The notes below the pieces were generated by a model. It saw only the letters and a list, made by a program, of their open reading frames with translations, was not told where the DNA came from and did no database searches. A DNA stretch of 64,000 nucleotides from NCBI GenBank assembly GCA_024760905.1, contig CM045733.1:64677501-64741500 (forward strand). Direction: 5' to 3'. Shown here one piece after another: positions 1 to 11,893 of the stretch. A program made the position numbers and the translations under genes. Within the stretch, counting starts at the first letter, position 1, and each line of letters opens with the position of its first letter. The DNA comes from Plotosus lineatus (taxonomy: Eukaryota; Chordata; Actinopteri; Siluriformes; Plotosidae).

Positions 1-207
1 ATGCGAACCTACGGGCAATTTAGAACGGCCGATTAACCTACTGTGCATGTCTTTGGATTGTGGGAGGAAACCGGGGCACCCGGAGGAAACCCACGCAAGC
101 ACAGGGAGAACATGCAAACTCCACACAGAAACGCCCAGGCCGGGAATCAAACCAAGGCCTTCTTGCTGTGAGGCGGACGTGCTAACCGCTACGCCACCGT
201 GCCGCCT
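1..207 (-). repeat. V-SINE (mermaid/DANA-like), cut by window start
   Basis: Read on the minus strand, this begins with a tRNA-like promoter head (GGCGGCACGGTGGCGTAGCG) and continues into the conserved V-SINE core (GTGGAGTTTGCATGTTCTCC, then TCCCACAATCCAAAGACATG). The 3' part lies outside the window. It is one of the better preserved copies of a family present about 17 times here. V-SINE identity is from memory of the conserved core. Confidence 0.85.
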
Positions 208-1184
<977 letters not shown>

Positions 1185-1834
1185 AAAATTACTTCACATC
1201 TGGTGTGTGTTTGTTTTTATAGGTTTTCTGTTTTTAGTTTTAGTCCATTTTTTAACAGTTTATTTATAAATGTGCAATATTTCTGACAAAGAAGGCAACA
1301 GGTTAAAAGTGGGTCAAACCATTTGAACTATATCGTACCACTGGGCTCGAATATCAAACAAAACGGGATTATACATCCGCAGTAGAACTATAATTGATGG
1401 AGAGATTCTTCTTTTCCTTTACAGCCCATTTAGCAGACACTGTTGCGATTAAAACTGAAAACATGCTAAACATTCGCTTGCTATGTTGCTTTGTCTCAGA
1501 AAAAAAAAAAAAAAAAAAAAAAACCTCAGCATTTGCATTGGTAGAGTTTGTCTTGTATAATTCAATCATTCAAATGTCATCATTTCATCATTTTATACCT
1601 CACAATGTTTCCTAATTTTTATCGCGTATCATGAAGGCAGCATGGGATGAACCCAGTGCGTACCGCTATTGACATTTCTCTCGAATGCATAAAAAAAAAA
1701 AAAAAAAAAATCGTACATACTGCAGTGATTTTTAATGTTGAACGATTTAATGAAGTGGACGTGAACTGGACGGAATCTAAAAGCTTTGATCCTATGACTC
1801 ACTGTTTAATGTGTGGTTTTTAGTTTATAAAGTG

Positions 1835-1837
<3 letters not shown>

Positions 1838-1901
<64 letters not shown>
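1838..1901. repeat. (GT)n microsatellite in the 3'UTR
   Basis: About 32 uninterrupted GT units lie 0.65 kb after the stop codon of the terminal exon. The tract is long enough to be length-variable. Confidence 0.95.
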
Positions 1902-1904
<3 letters not shown>

Positions 1905-2223
1905 AAATAACTTCAGACAACAATGATTTAAATACAGCAGCTATACAAAATGCTAGTTTTAATTAAAATAAAAACAATTATGTAAAAAAAAAATTAAAAA
2001 TAAAAATAAAAAAAATAAATAAAGACTTACATTTTAGAGCTTTACTAAATGCCAAATCACTGAACAGTGTGCTTACAGTATAATTTACAATAAATGCTGG
2101 ATTGGGATGCTGAAATGTCTCTTTCCGGAGCACAGGTTTGAGAAGCACAATAACACTGCTGTCCCTGTGAAACCTTAGTTGCAGTGCTGGAGTACATTAC
2201 ACGAGATAGTGTTAGTCTGTTGT

Positions 2224-2256
<33 letters not shown>

Positions 2257-2385
2257 TGAAATACAAGAAATGGCGATTTTCTTCTACAATAAAATGTGTT
2301 GTGTAAATGGAAAGAGCGAAATCAGTTTGTCTGCTTTATGTATCTTTATTTATTTATTTATTTATTTTTATCTGTGGCAAATTAA

Positions 2386-2391
2386 AATAAA
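2386..2391 (+). terminator. Candidate poly(A) signal
   Basis: AATAAA is followed 20-45 bases later by a GT-rich stretch (GTGATTTCTGAGTGTTCG), the expected layout of a cleavage signal and downstream element. It is the last of several AATAAA words after the coding exon, so it marks the longest likely transcript end. Confidence 0.45.
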
Positions 2392-2720
2392 CAAGGGCTG
2401 ATTAAATGTTTCTGAAAGTGATTTCTGAGTGTTCGATGTCTTAGTAATTGTATAATTGATGCATTTTCAAGATAACTGTCGCCAAAATAAAAAGCATAAC
2501 CATCTGTTGTGAATATGATTACTCCCCATGGTGATGTGGTGGACTCAGAAATTAAATTTCCACACCTCGTTCAGCTTTTGAAAAATGGCAGAATTTTTAA
2601 GGTTACTGCTTGGGTGGTAAATTTCCAGACTCTTGTTTTTTTTTGTTGTTGTTGTGAATAGTACTGTATATCATACTCAAAAGCTGGAAGTAATAAATTT
2701 AATTTAAAAATCATAATGAA

Positions 2721-3063
2721 TGGGAAGTGGTGGCCTGTTTGGTCAAGGTATTGGATCACTGATCCTAAGGTTGGGGGTTCGAGCCCCACTCTCCACAGGT
2801 TGTCAATGTCCCCTCATTGCAGCTAACTGGGTTATCAAAGGCCAGCCATGTCTGTCACTGTCTATGATGTGAGGTTAATGTAAAAGAACCATTGCTGACT
2901 TTCGACAAGAGTAGCTGCATAGCTGTCAGCGTGTTTCTGCCCTGTGATGGCCTGGCGAGCTGTCCAGGGTGTACTCTGCCCTCGCCTGAAGTCGGCTGGG
3001 ATGGGCTACCAGCCTCCCCGCGACCCTAATTAGAATTAAGAAATTACAGAAAATGAACGATGA
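2721..3063 (+). repeat. SINE-A, L2-type 3' end
   Basis: This is a nearly full copy of the dominant tRNA-derived SINE of the window. It has a B-box GGTTCGAGCCC, the body block GTTATCAAAGGCC and the block ACTTTCGACAAGAGTAGCTG. The 3' part reads GATGGCCTGGCGAGCTGTCC and ends in AGAAAATGAACGATGA. The same 3' part is found on the V-SINE copies. Confidence 0.85.
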
Positions 3064-3100
3064 GATGCTCACTTGGAAGGAAAAAAATGAGGGGTATCAG

Positions 3101-3120
3101 CCGCCACCAGGGGGCGCTCT
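3101..3120 (+). promoter_or_regulatory. CTCF-type binding motif
   Basis: CCGCCACCAGGGGGCGCTCT matches the known vertebrate CTCF core (CCACCAGGGGGCGC) without a mismatch in the core. It lies between two SINE-A copies about 0.7 kb downstream of the last gene exon. Occupancy cannot be inferred from sequence alone. Confidence 0.7.
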
Positions 3121-3183
3121 GTGTTTTGGAGCCATGAAGTGAGGAAGTTTTATCACCTGCCAGTTTGAAATGTCATATATTTG

Positions 3184-3480
3184 GTCATCTAATTCAAATA
3201 TTTGATTTGACATCGGTTTTTATGTCAGATGACCTTCCTGACACAACCCTTTAGCAAGGGGTAGAAACACGCTGACGGCTTTGCAGCTCCTCTTGACGAA
3301 AGTCAGCAATGGTTCTTTTACATGAACCTCACACCATAGACAGTGAGAGACATGCTAGCCTTTGATAACCCAGTTAGCTGCACTGGGGGGACAGTGACAA
3401 CCTTGTGGAGAGTGGGACTCAAACCCCCAACCTTAGGATCAGCGATCCAGCGCCCTTTACCACCAGGCCACCACTGCCCA
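3184..3480 (-). repeat. SINE-A, RTE-type 3' end
   Basis: On the minus strand the copy starts with the SINE-A head at 3480 and keeps the body. It then switches after GTTTCTACCCC to the alternative 3' part (AAAGGGTTGTGTCAGGAAGG, then a CATCTGAC-like block). The final GATGATTCGC/GAAGAA segment shared with the LINE is missing or too decayed. Confidence 0.8.
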
Positions 3481-4239
3481 TGGACTTCCCTAGCATGTAT
3501 TAATTATTGATCATTAACAGCATCAGCATGAGTATGAATACAGAATGTTTCTTTATTTAAATACATTTGTAATCCTGAAATGAAGAGCTGTCCAATAAAG
3601 TCATGTCTAATTAAAAATATTTAAATTGTTAAAAATGATACCAAAGACAGGCAATTATGTAATTTTCTGCACTACTTAAATATTGGTTGATTTCTATGAC
3701 TACTGTGTGAGGAGTGTACCCACTGAAGCAAGTGAGGATTCTTTTATTTTTCTTCCATTCTACTCTGTACCATGGAAGACAGGCAGACCTTGGAAAGAGA
3801 GCATAAATGTTGTTCTGGCTCTCGGGGCTCAACCAGGTTGAGTTGACACAGGATGTAATTTCTTGGAAAGAGCCATAGTTAAAAAGGGGGTGTTGATGTA
3901 CCAATCAGAGATGATGAATATGATGTCATTTTGTCATTTCTCAGAAGCAGAGCCATAGTTAAAAAGGTGGGTCTTGAGGGACAAATCAGAGTCTGGCGCT
4001 AGAGGATGGTAGACCAATCAGAGTGAAATGAACACTTTATACTCCAATGCAGAGCTGGTAGACATTCCCTATATGGGATCCAAGGTATGACCACGTATAT
4101 GCTTTTCTTTTCTTAAAGTCTAAATAAACATCTGAAAAATTAATTTGGCTCTTTTACGTCATGAACTTACTATTTTGGTTCTATGTGCCTAAAACCTTTG
4201 AACAGTACTGTATATACATATATTTATACATATTTCCCA
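3481..4239. other. Intergenic sequence with a local CCAAT-containing duplication
   Basis: No gene was seen. Bases 3869-3910 and 3949-3991 are imperfect copies, 80 bases apart, of a unit starting AGAGCCATAGTTAAAAAG and ending in CCAATCAGAG or CAAATCAGAG. A third ACCAATCAGAG lies at about 4014-4024. The CCAATCAG words resemble NF-Y sites. Confidence 0.55.
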
Positions 4240-6453
4240 AATTATGAGGCGCTCCACCGAAAGTAGGCGCTCGTCACACAGACCACTTTTGAGATAAAGG
4301 CCAGAAAAGTAAAAATGGTCCATTTTTATCGAAATTCGGATTTTTGCATAAACTATTAAAACAAGTATTCAACTATCACTTGCTCAAGTGAAATCGACTA
4401 AAACTCACTGAATTTTTTTTTTCTTCCATTTTTCTGGCAAGTACCCTCATAAAACTAGATTAAAATAGTAGCAAACTTACTGGTTTTCGTTGCCATTATT
4501 CACCGAGTTCGGTAAAAGACACTATAATCCATACAGCAGAAGAATGGCCATGAAGTAGTCTCTCCATTTTGGATACTGTTTTGATATTAAAATGACGTTT
4601 CAGTGAATAAAATAAAGGTTGTGAAGACAATATGCTTGTAAACAATGCAGGCTAGTTGCTAAGGAAGATCTGAAACGAGCACACTGATTGGTCAGCTCAG
4701 GCTTGCACATGAGCAGTGCCCGTCACACGTTAACTTCCGGTTTACTTCCTGCCTCTAGTTTACTCCATGCGGAATTTATCTCCGACTTTATCTTCAATAA
4801 CAGTCATGAAGTTTATTTATAAGATTGTGAATACACATCATTTCTGGAAAAGGAGAGTGTAATGTCATCTGTGATGTCTAGCATCATTAGTGTAGATGTT
4901 AAATTCGACAAGAGAATTGGGCTTTGAAGATGCCGGAATGCTTGGCGTTCTTGAAGATTATTTCGCCAGTGAGTATTTTTCTCTGCAGGCAAAATTTGAT
5001 TGTGGAATTTTTTTTGATTATGTGATTTGAGTGTAATCTTGTCTGGACTGGACATGCTGGATCATGGGTTTAGTTTTGCACAAAAATTGGTCAAGACCTG
5101 AAAAATACTTAAATGTTTCATTCCTTTTACAGATGAACAAACTGACGATGATGATACCAGCTGTGTTGATGAAGATTTTGATTTTGATGTTGATGAAGAA
5201 TAGGCATCTGTTAATTAAAATGTGCATGAGTGGTGTTTGTGAAGATGATGTGTTCCTTTCTGCTGAGCAGGATATAGATTAAGATGATAATGATGAGGGC
5301 AGAGTTGATGAAGCTTACTTGTATAAAGGGATCAGAGAGTTTTCTTATATAGTGTTCTTATATAGTTTTCCTAATTTGAGTTGATTGTTTGAACCTGACA
5401 GTGTTTTTTTTTTTTCTTCAATCAGTATCATTTCAAGGCATTTCTTCTTTTTCTTCTCCTTTCGGCTTTTCCCTTCAGGGGACGCCACAGCGAATCATCT
5501 GCCTCCATCTTACCCTATCCTTTGCATCTTCTTCTCTTACACCAACTACCTTCACGTCCTCCTTCACCACATCCATGAATCGTCTCTTTGGTCTTCCTCT
5601 AGGCCTTCTGCCTGGTAGCTCCAACCCCAGCATCCTACTACCAATATACTCACTATCCCTCCTCTGTACATGTCCAAACCATCTCAATCTACCCTCTCTG
5701 ACTTTGTCTCCAAAACGTCTTACATGTGCTGTCCCTCTGATGTGCTCATTCCTGATCCTATCCATCCTTGTTACTCCCAAAGAGAACCTCAACATTTTCA
5801 TCTCTGCTACCTCCAGCTCTGCTTCCTGTCTTTTCCCCAGGGCCACTGTTTCTAAACCATACAACATCGCTGTCCTCAACACCGTCTTGTACACTTTTCC
5901 TTTCATTCTTGCCGATACCTTCCTATCACACATCACACCAGACACTTTTCATTTCAAGGCATTTGAATCTTTATATAATGGTCGAAAAGATACATACTGA
6001 TATTATTGGAATGAACAGAAATGGGGAAAAGAAATCGTCATTCTTTTTTTTTTGTTCATTTTGGGGGTTACCATGGTGACTGATGGGTTTAAAAAGGGCA
6101 TGTCAGATTAAATAAGGATGATTTCTCTTATCATCTCTTCCTAAAACTTTTCCTAGACATGTTTTCTAAAAGTTTATATGTCTGAAGTGCATAAAAATGA
6201 TTGGTTGCTAAGGACTAATGATCTTGGAAGAAAGGCAATCTTTGTGCTCATTTTTCTCTAAAACGTCTTTTGAAAATTTTAGTTGAATGCTGACACAAGA
6301 AATGGCATAGCTCGTTCAGTTTTCAAGGTATTGACAAACTAACTTTTTTGCTGCATTTTGCAGCTTTGGGCCTTCTCTATCTGACTGTGTAAAAAGCTCA
6401 TTTTTCATTTTTGGACCCAAGAGCCTACTTTCAGTAGAGTGGCTCACAATTAT
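4240..6453. mobile_element. Unclassified DNA element with 34-bp inverted termini
   Basis: The left end AATTATGAGGCGCTCCACCG and the reverse complement of the right end AATTGTGAGCCACTCTACTG align over 34 positions with 7 mismatches and share GAAAGTAGGC. Inside are an ATTGGTC (inverted CCAAT) box near 4688, an acceptor-like TTCCTTTTACAG at 5121-5132 and a short acidic reading frame rich in Asp and Glu ending at a TAG near 5202. The RTE LINE piece at 5444-5949 is a later insertion; without it the element is about 1.7 kb. No transposase is visible, so it is probably non-autonomous. Its superfamily is unknown to me. Confidence 0.55.
5444..5949 (-). mobile_element. 5'-truncated RTE-type LINE fragment
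   Basis: The minus strand encodes the end of a LINE ORF2 as an open frame of about 155 residues (KMLRFSLGVTRMDRIRNEHI, then WFGHVQRRD and PGRRPRGRPKRRF). Its 3' end is GATTCGCTGTGGCG followed by GAAAGGAGAAGAAAAAGAAG. Both sides carry the target duplication CATTTCAAGGCATTT (5429-5443 and 5950-5964), so the ends are exact. The frame resembles what follows the reverse transcriptase in RTE LINEs; there is no catalytic domain in this piece. Confidence 0.85.
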
Positions 6454-7132
6454 GCAAGGTATGCTATGCTGAGATCAAATATAACTAATTGCCAAAATGT
6501 AAAGGATAAAAAAATGTTTATATTGACATGAACAATACTTAATTTCCATCTTAAATAACACACTATAATTAATAAAGCTATAAAGCAATACTATAAATAC
6601 TATAAAGCAATAAATAATTCAGTGTTTATGTGGTTTTGAAGCAGAACACTTCTTATTATACACAGCCACCTCAGAAAAACATTTAATCTGAGGTTAGAGC
6701 ATTGCAACAGATCTGACTGAAATCAAGGTTGTAAAATTATCAACAGAGCATACCTTATCTGAGTGGTGAGCGATCTCTAAATAGAGACAATAGTGACTGG
6801 CTTCAGCTGATAAGCTTATCATAATGATAAGAAAATAGCTGGACTAAAATGACAATACTGATATAAAACGTCTCCTAATGATTTAGACTAAAACAAAAAA
6901 AACCAAAAAAATTTTGGTGCACATTTATTCAGATAGGAAGGGTTTCAAGTTTTCTTGGAACCTAAGAAATGATAAAGAGGAGTGGAGGAGCTCAAATGGA
7001 GGAGACATGAATTTTCTTGTCCAGTGTTGCTATTATGTAAATGTGGACAGTGTGGGTGCGTGGGCTGAGTGTCACTCTACAAGCATCAGAAGTTGAAACA
7101 TTAGGAGAGGAAACACCAGTGGTATAGAGCAA

Positions 7133-7135
<3 letters not shown>
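6454..7135. other. AT-rich intergenic DNA, nothing recognised
   Basis: There is no supported ORF and no repeat I can name. Short local repeats of CTATAAAGCAATA occur near 6579-6615. Confidence 0.5.

Positions 7136-7215
<80 letters not shown>
7136..7215. repeat. (TA)n microsatellite abutting a Tc1-like terminus
   Basis: Forty TA units directly touch the left end of the Tc1-like element. Because Tc1 duplicates a TA target, the tract either served as target or grew from the duplicated TA. Confidence 0.95.
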
Positions 7216-7216
<1 letters not shown>

Positions 7217-7316
7217 TGCCCTCTGCAATTATTGCCACCCCCTGGGGTGTAGATGCATTAACCTTGTGTAACCTTCAACTCAAGTGAATTTTAAAAGGTA
7301 AAAAAAAACACAGACC

Positions 7317-7610
7317 ATTCAGTCATTTTCTGAACTGCTTAATCCTAATTACAGTCTCATGAAGGCTGGCACCCATTTCAGCCAACTTTGGGCAAGACCA
7401 GAGTACACCCTAGACGGCTCACTAGGCCATCACAGAGCAGAAACACACTGATAGCTATGCAGCGACTCTTGTCGAAAGTCACCAATGGTTCTTTTACAGC
7501 CTCTCACCATAGACAGTGAGAGACATGGCCGGCCTTTGACAACCCGTGGAGAGTGGGGTATGAACCCCAACCTTAGGATCAGTGATCCAGCACCTTACCA
7601 CCAGGCCACC
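7317..7610 (-). repeat. SINE-A nested in the Tc1-like element, L2-type end
   Basis: The minus-strand copy runs from the head at 7610 to the tail at 7317. It interrupts sequence that is continuous in the Tc1 fragment at 51416-51640. Part of the body after the B-box is deleted. Confidence 0.8.
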
Positions 7611-7705
7611 TCAATTCCTGATGAAGAAATAATTATTTTTCATAAAATCACCTGTTCCACAATTATTGGCACCCATAACAATTTCTAGGAGATAAATGTA
7701 CTGTA

Positions 7706-8533
7706 TTCAACATGATAAGCGCCCAGGGCACTTTAAAAATTGGAGTGGGTAGGCGCTTATTAAAATGTAACCAGCGGAGTGGTACGGTAAGTGCGTATTA
7801 CCATCAAAGTGGAAAACATGAATAATAACAGAACAATAAAAGAGTTTTACTGGTATTTGTGTTATTCATTTTGTGGTATCAACCAAACTACTTACATGAA
7901 AGCTGAAAATAAACAGAAAACAGAATAAATAAAAAAAAAAACACTTTTCCTTCACTTCCCTTCCAGTGCTGTTCCTTTAAATATTTCCTTTAAACATTTT
8001 CCCAAGTAAAATGCGCCAATCAGAATGTCAACTTTAGCACATGGCACATTGAACCAATCAACACGAACACAAACAAAAGCACATGGCCAGGAACTTTTAA
8101 AATTGAATAAGTTAGTGAGCAGCAGAATTGGGTGAAAAATCCTCATCATCACTTTCTGATAGGTCCATAACTGGCTCATCGCTCCATTCATTCAGAGCAT
8201 CCCATAGTTTTGCTGTAGCAGTTTCTAATGGTTGTTGGACATTTACCAAGAGACCACAGCAAAATATTTTCCTGTTTTTTAAAGCACGGCGGAACAATCA
8301 AATGTGTTGTTACTGATGAAGATTATAGACATTCCCCAATGGCAGGGGGTCTTGAAATACCGTGTAAACTCACTTTTACAGGCAGTGAACGCCTCATTTT
8401 ACCGTTACAGAGACTGATCGAATAAAATTGGTAAGTTTAATCTACGATTTTGCTCACAGTACATATGGGCAGTTATTAGACATAAGATCAAAAACATTGG
8501 GTGGGGGGGGCTTATTGGAGCAGTCAAATACGG
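7706..8533. mobile_element. Non-autonomous DNA element (GATAAGCGCC family), nested
   Basis: The 828-bp insert is bounded by TA on both sides (7704-7705, 8534-8535); the empty site ATGTACCATAATTGAAG is seen at 51602-51618. Subterminal words such as ATAAGCGCCC, GCGCTTATTA and CTTATTGGAG recur near the ends. The minus strand keeps a short acidic C-terminal frame ending in LSESDDEDFSPN (about 8129-8200), also found in the second copy at 53192-54019. Two CCAAT boxes at 8016 and 8054 suggest promoter remains. The superfamily is uncertain; TA duplication suggests Tc1/mariner/pogo. Confidence 0.7.
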
Positions 8534-8687
8534 TAATTGAAGTATTTCTGTCATTTCTACAGTTGGTAAAGTTTTAAAGTTTACCAGAGTTTCTAGGAAC
8601 ATTTTATCAGTAATTAATAACTTCTTGTTTCCCTGGGGTATAAATATGATGCGACACAGAGGCCATTTCTCTCATCTACTCTTCAAC

Positions 8688-9552
8688 ATGGGAATGACAA
8701 AAGAACACATTATAGATTGTGTAAGGCAAATGTGTGTCAACCTTCACAAGTCAGGTAATGGCTACAAGTAAATTTCCCCTCACCTGCACCTTCCAATCTA
8801 CTGTCTGAGGAATCATTAAGAAGTTTAAAGCAACCGGAACAGTGGTAAACAAGCCTAAAGGAGGTTATTTTGCCAGCATGCACAGTGAGCAGGATGATAA
8901 GAGAAATAAAAGGTTCTCCAAATCTCTCTGTTAAAGAACTGTACCAAATGGGAGCATCCTGGGGTCACAAAGTCTCCAAAATAACCATCAGGTGCCATCT
9001 CCATGCCAACAAGCTGTTTGTGAGGCATGCATGGAAAAAAAAACCTTTTCTCACTCACAACCATAAACAGAAACGTCTGGAATTCGTGAAGCTGTACAGG
9101 AACTTCAACTGGAACCATGTGCTTTGGTCAAATGAGACTAAGATAGAGCGTTTTGACAACAAACACTATGCCTACTGTGAAGTATGGAGGAGGATTGGTG
9201 GTGCTGCGGATCTCTTTCTCTTTCAGAGACCTTGGGAGCCTTGTTAAAGTGCATAGCACCATAAACACTTTGAAAAACCAGAACATTTTAAATCAAAATC
9301 TGGTGACTGCTGACCGAAAGCTGAAGATCACTATGTCTTTCAGCAAGATAATAAACCTAAACATGAGGCCAAGTCTACATAGAAATGGTTCACCAGACAC
9401 AGAATCAGGCTCCTTACATGGCTATCTCAGTCCCCAGACCTCAACCACATTAAAAACTTGTGGAATGAGTGAAAGAGAAGAGTGCAGAGGAGAGGACCCA
9501 AGTTGCTGGATGATTTAGAGAGATTGTGCAGAGAGGAATGGTCCAAGATCCC
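8688..9552 (+). pseudogene. Tc1-like transposase, inactivated
   Basis: The frame starts at ATG 8688 with a helix-turn-helix-like N-terminus that hits a stop in LHKSGNGYK. It continues through SVKELYQMGASWGHKVSKIT, then KQKRLEFVKLYRNFNWNHVL to the DDE domain. The first catalytic motif reads WSNETKIE, where the family has Asp in place of Asn. The second (FQQDNKPKH) is intact. The third reads PDLNHIKNLW, where the family has Glu in place of Lys. Frameshifts separate the blocks. Two of three catalytic acids are lost, so the protein could not cut DNA even if translated. Confidence 0.9.
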
Positions 9553-9902
9553 TTTTTTTTTGCATTCTCCCATCTTGTTCAACATTATAGGAGAACACTA
9601 GGTGCTATTGTGTTTTCAAAAAGGGGTTGTGCAATTTATTAATACAAAGTATCGTCATCAGGCATAATAATAATGCTTATAATTGTGGTACTGTACACCT
9701 AATTTGATGTTAAATAATTATTTCTTAATGTCGGATTTTTCCCCCCACTGAATAAATTTACTTGACTTGACTTAAAGGTTGGATTATTTTTTCTTTTATT
9801 CATTGTAGTCCTGTATAATTTGGGGGAGGGAAAAAAAAGAGTTTTTCAACGCTAAAGAAGACATCGTAAACAGGGGTCCCAATAATTATGAAGGGAAGGG
9901 TC

Positions 9903-10272
<370 letters not shown>

Positions 10273-11254
10273 TGCAGAAAGTTATGGAATCTTGTCAGAT
10301 ATCACTAAATTCTTTAACATTAAGTAATTCATACGAATCAGAAAGCAAGTGTGTTATACTACCAAAACATTTCCACTTTCTCTGAGCCAAGGTTTAATCA
10401 AGTCCTTTCCTTGAGCCAGCATCATTAGTCTAAACTAAAGTCAGCACTTTTCCATATTACACTGATTCGTGCTGCTGAACAAATGTTCCAATAATGACAG
10501 GTGTGGATTAACAAACATTTTACCTGACATTGCCAGATTTGAAGTTAAGTAGAACCTATAAAAATATTCTGTCACATCATGTCTGCGATGTATAAATGTA
10601 CAATTAATTAATGTTATCATTCGGAATAAATCAAATGAGGGCCCTGAATTAAATATTCCCACCAGTGTGTAGAACAGATGTTTAACAGTTGTTCCATGAG
10701 CTTGAGTCTTATTTGACATGACAGCCTGGTGAGGTGTGAAGCTTCTACTCAACTATTAAGCATTAAAGAGTAAGTTTCATTACAGCTTGACCCACTGGAT
10801 TGTGGGAAATAGTATTTTTATCATTTTATTTAATTGTATGTACTACTTAACTACAGTGCTGATTTGTTTTCAGTTCAGAACAAAACACCACACAGTTCCT
10901 GCACCTAGGTTTAAATCACATAGGCCTGTTTCTTACAGTAGGCTGATAAAATCATTGAAAAAAAATATTGAAATTAAAATAAGTCTTGAACATTAAAAAT
11001 ATTCATTTTTACCATCAAATCCTTTCATTCCAAATTTTGTTGATTACAACGGTAAAATGAACAGTAGAGCCAGCCAGCTAGTTTGCATTTGGCCCATCAT
11101 GGAGTCGCCCCCAGCTGTGGTCATAACATTACTTCACATGGTATATGAGTTGATATTCTAGTATGGATTAGCCAATCAGAACACGTGATTGCTCATATCC
11201 AGTGGTCATGGATATAATAACTAACATTATCCTTCAATAATTATTTTTATTTTT
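10273..11254. other. AT-rich intergenic DNA, nothing recognised
   Basis: No gene, RNA or named repeat is visible. Short open frames have no recognisable protein features. Confidence 0.5.
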
Positions 11255-11339
11255 AAAACACTTTATCCTTTAAGGACACGTGGAAGAAGAAGTCTATCCC
11301 AGCCGACTCTGGAAAAGGTGGGGTATATCCTGAACAGCT

Positions 11340-11375
<36 letters not shown>
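11255..11375 (-). repeat. L2-type SINE tail fragment plus poly(A)
   Basis: The piece contains TCTATCCCAGCCGACTCTGG and ATCCTGAACAGCTT, the decayed reverse complement of the 3' part shared by V-SINE and SINE-A. It is followed by an A run at about 11347-11373. The head is missing. Confidence 0.6.
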
Positions 11376-11376
<1 letters not shown>

Positions 11377-11651
11377 GCCATTGGTAATAATAAAGTATTT
11401 ATTATTATGCACTATACTGTATTTTTACAAATAGTTTTGTGTTGTTAAACCGCATTCATTACATTTTCTTTCTGTACTTTTGAGCTGTAATTGTATTCCT
11501 ATATTGCATCACATAACTATATTTTATTTATGTGAAATATTTTCAAAAAAAAAAAATTTGTAGAAACTTCCTGAATTAATCATTCTGATGAAATAAAGAT
11601 TCATGCTTTTGCTTTCATAAAAGTAAAGGTACAATGGAAAATTAATGGTCT

Positions 11652-11847
11652 GCGCGATGACGTATTGGTTCATAAGTCTACCTCACAGCAACAAAATCCA
11701 TGGCTGACGTTTTAGGCTGAGGGAGCTTTCTGTGTACGGATTTGCATGTTCTCCCTTTGCTGTCATGGGGTTTCCTCTGTGTTTTCTGGTTTCCTTTCCC
11801 AGTCCAAATATGTCCACAGTAGACTAAATTGACTGTTCTAAATTACC

Positions 11848-11893
<46 letters not shown>

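Larger units (their letters stand above)
1185..2410 (+). other. Probable 3' untranslated region
   Basis: AT-rich sequence with no supported ORF follows the TAG stop. It contains A runs at about 1500-1522, 1691-1710 and 2227-2255 and a (GT)n tract. Possible poly(A) signals AATAAA occur near 2014, at 2089-2094, 2288-2293 and 2386-2391. The true 3' end is inferred, because alternative earlier polyadenylation is equally possible. Confidence 0.5.
7216..9902 (+). mobile_element. Tc1-like transposon, interrupted by two insertions
   Basis: The left terminus (CTGCCCTCTGCAATTATTGC) and the inverted right terminus (CCCTTCATAATTATTGGGAC) face each other, both abutting TA repeats. The element contains a decayed transposase. 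Two later insertions (7317-7610 and 7706-8533) account for about 1.12 kb. Subtracting them leaves about 1.56 kb, the usual size of fish Tc1-like elements. A related left-end fragment at 51416-51640 shows what the uninterrupted sequence looks like. Confidence 0.85.

Noticed and set aside
5389..6000. 203-residue plus-strand frame over the RTE fragment
   Set aside because: It is the antisense shadow of the LINE ORF end; the same shadow recurs at every minus-strand RTE copy.
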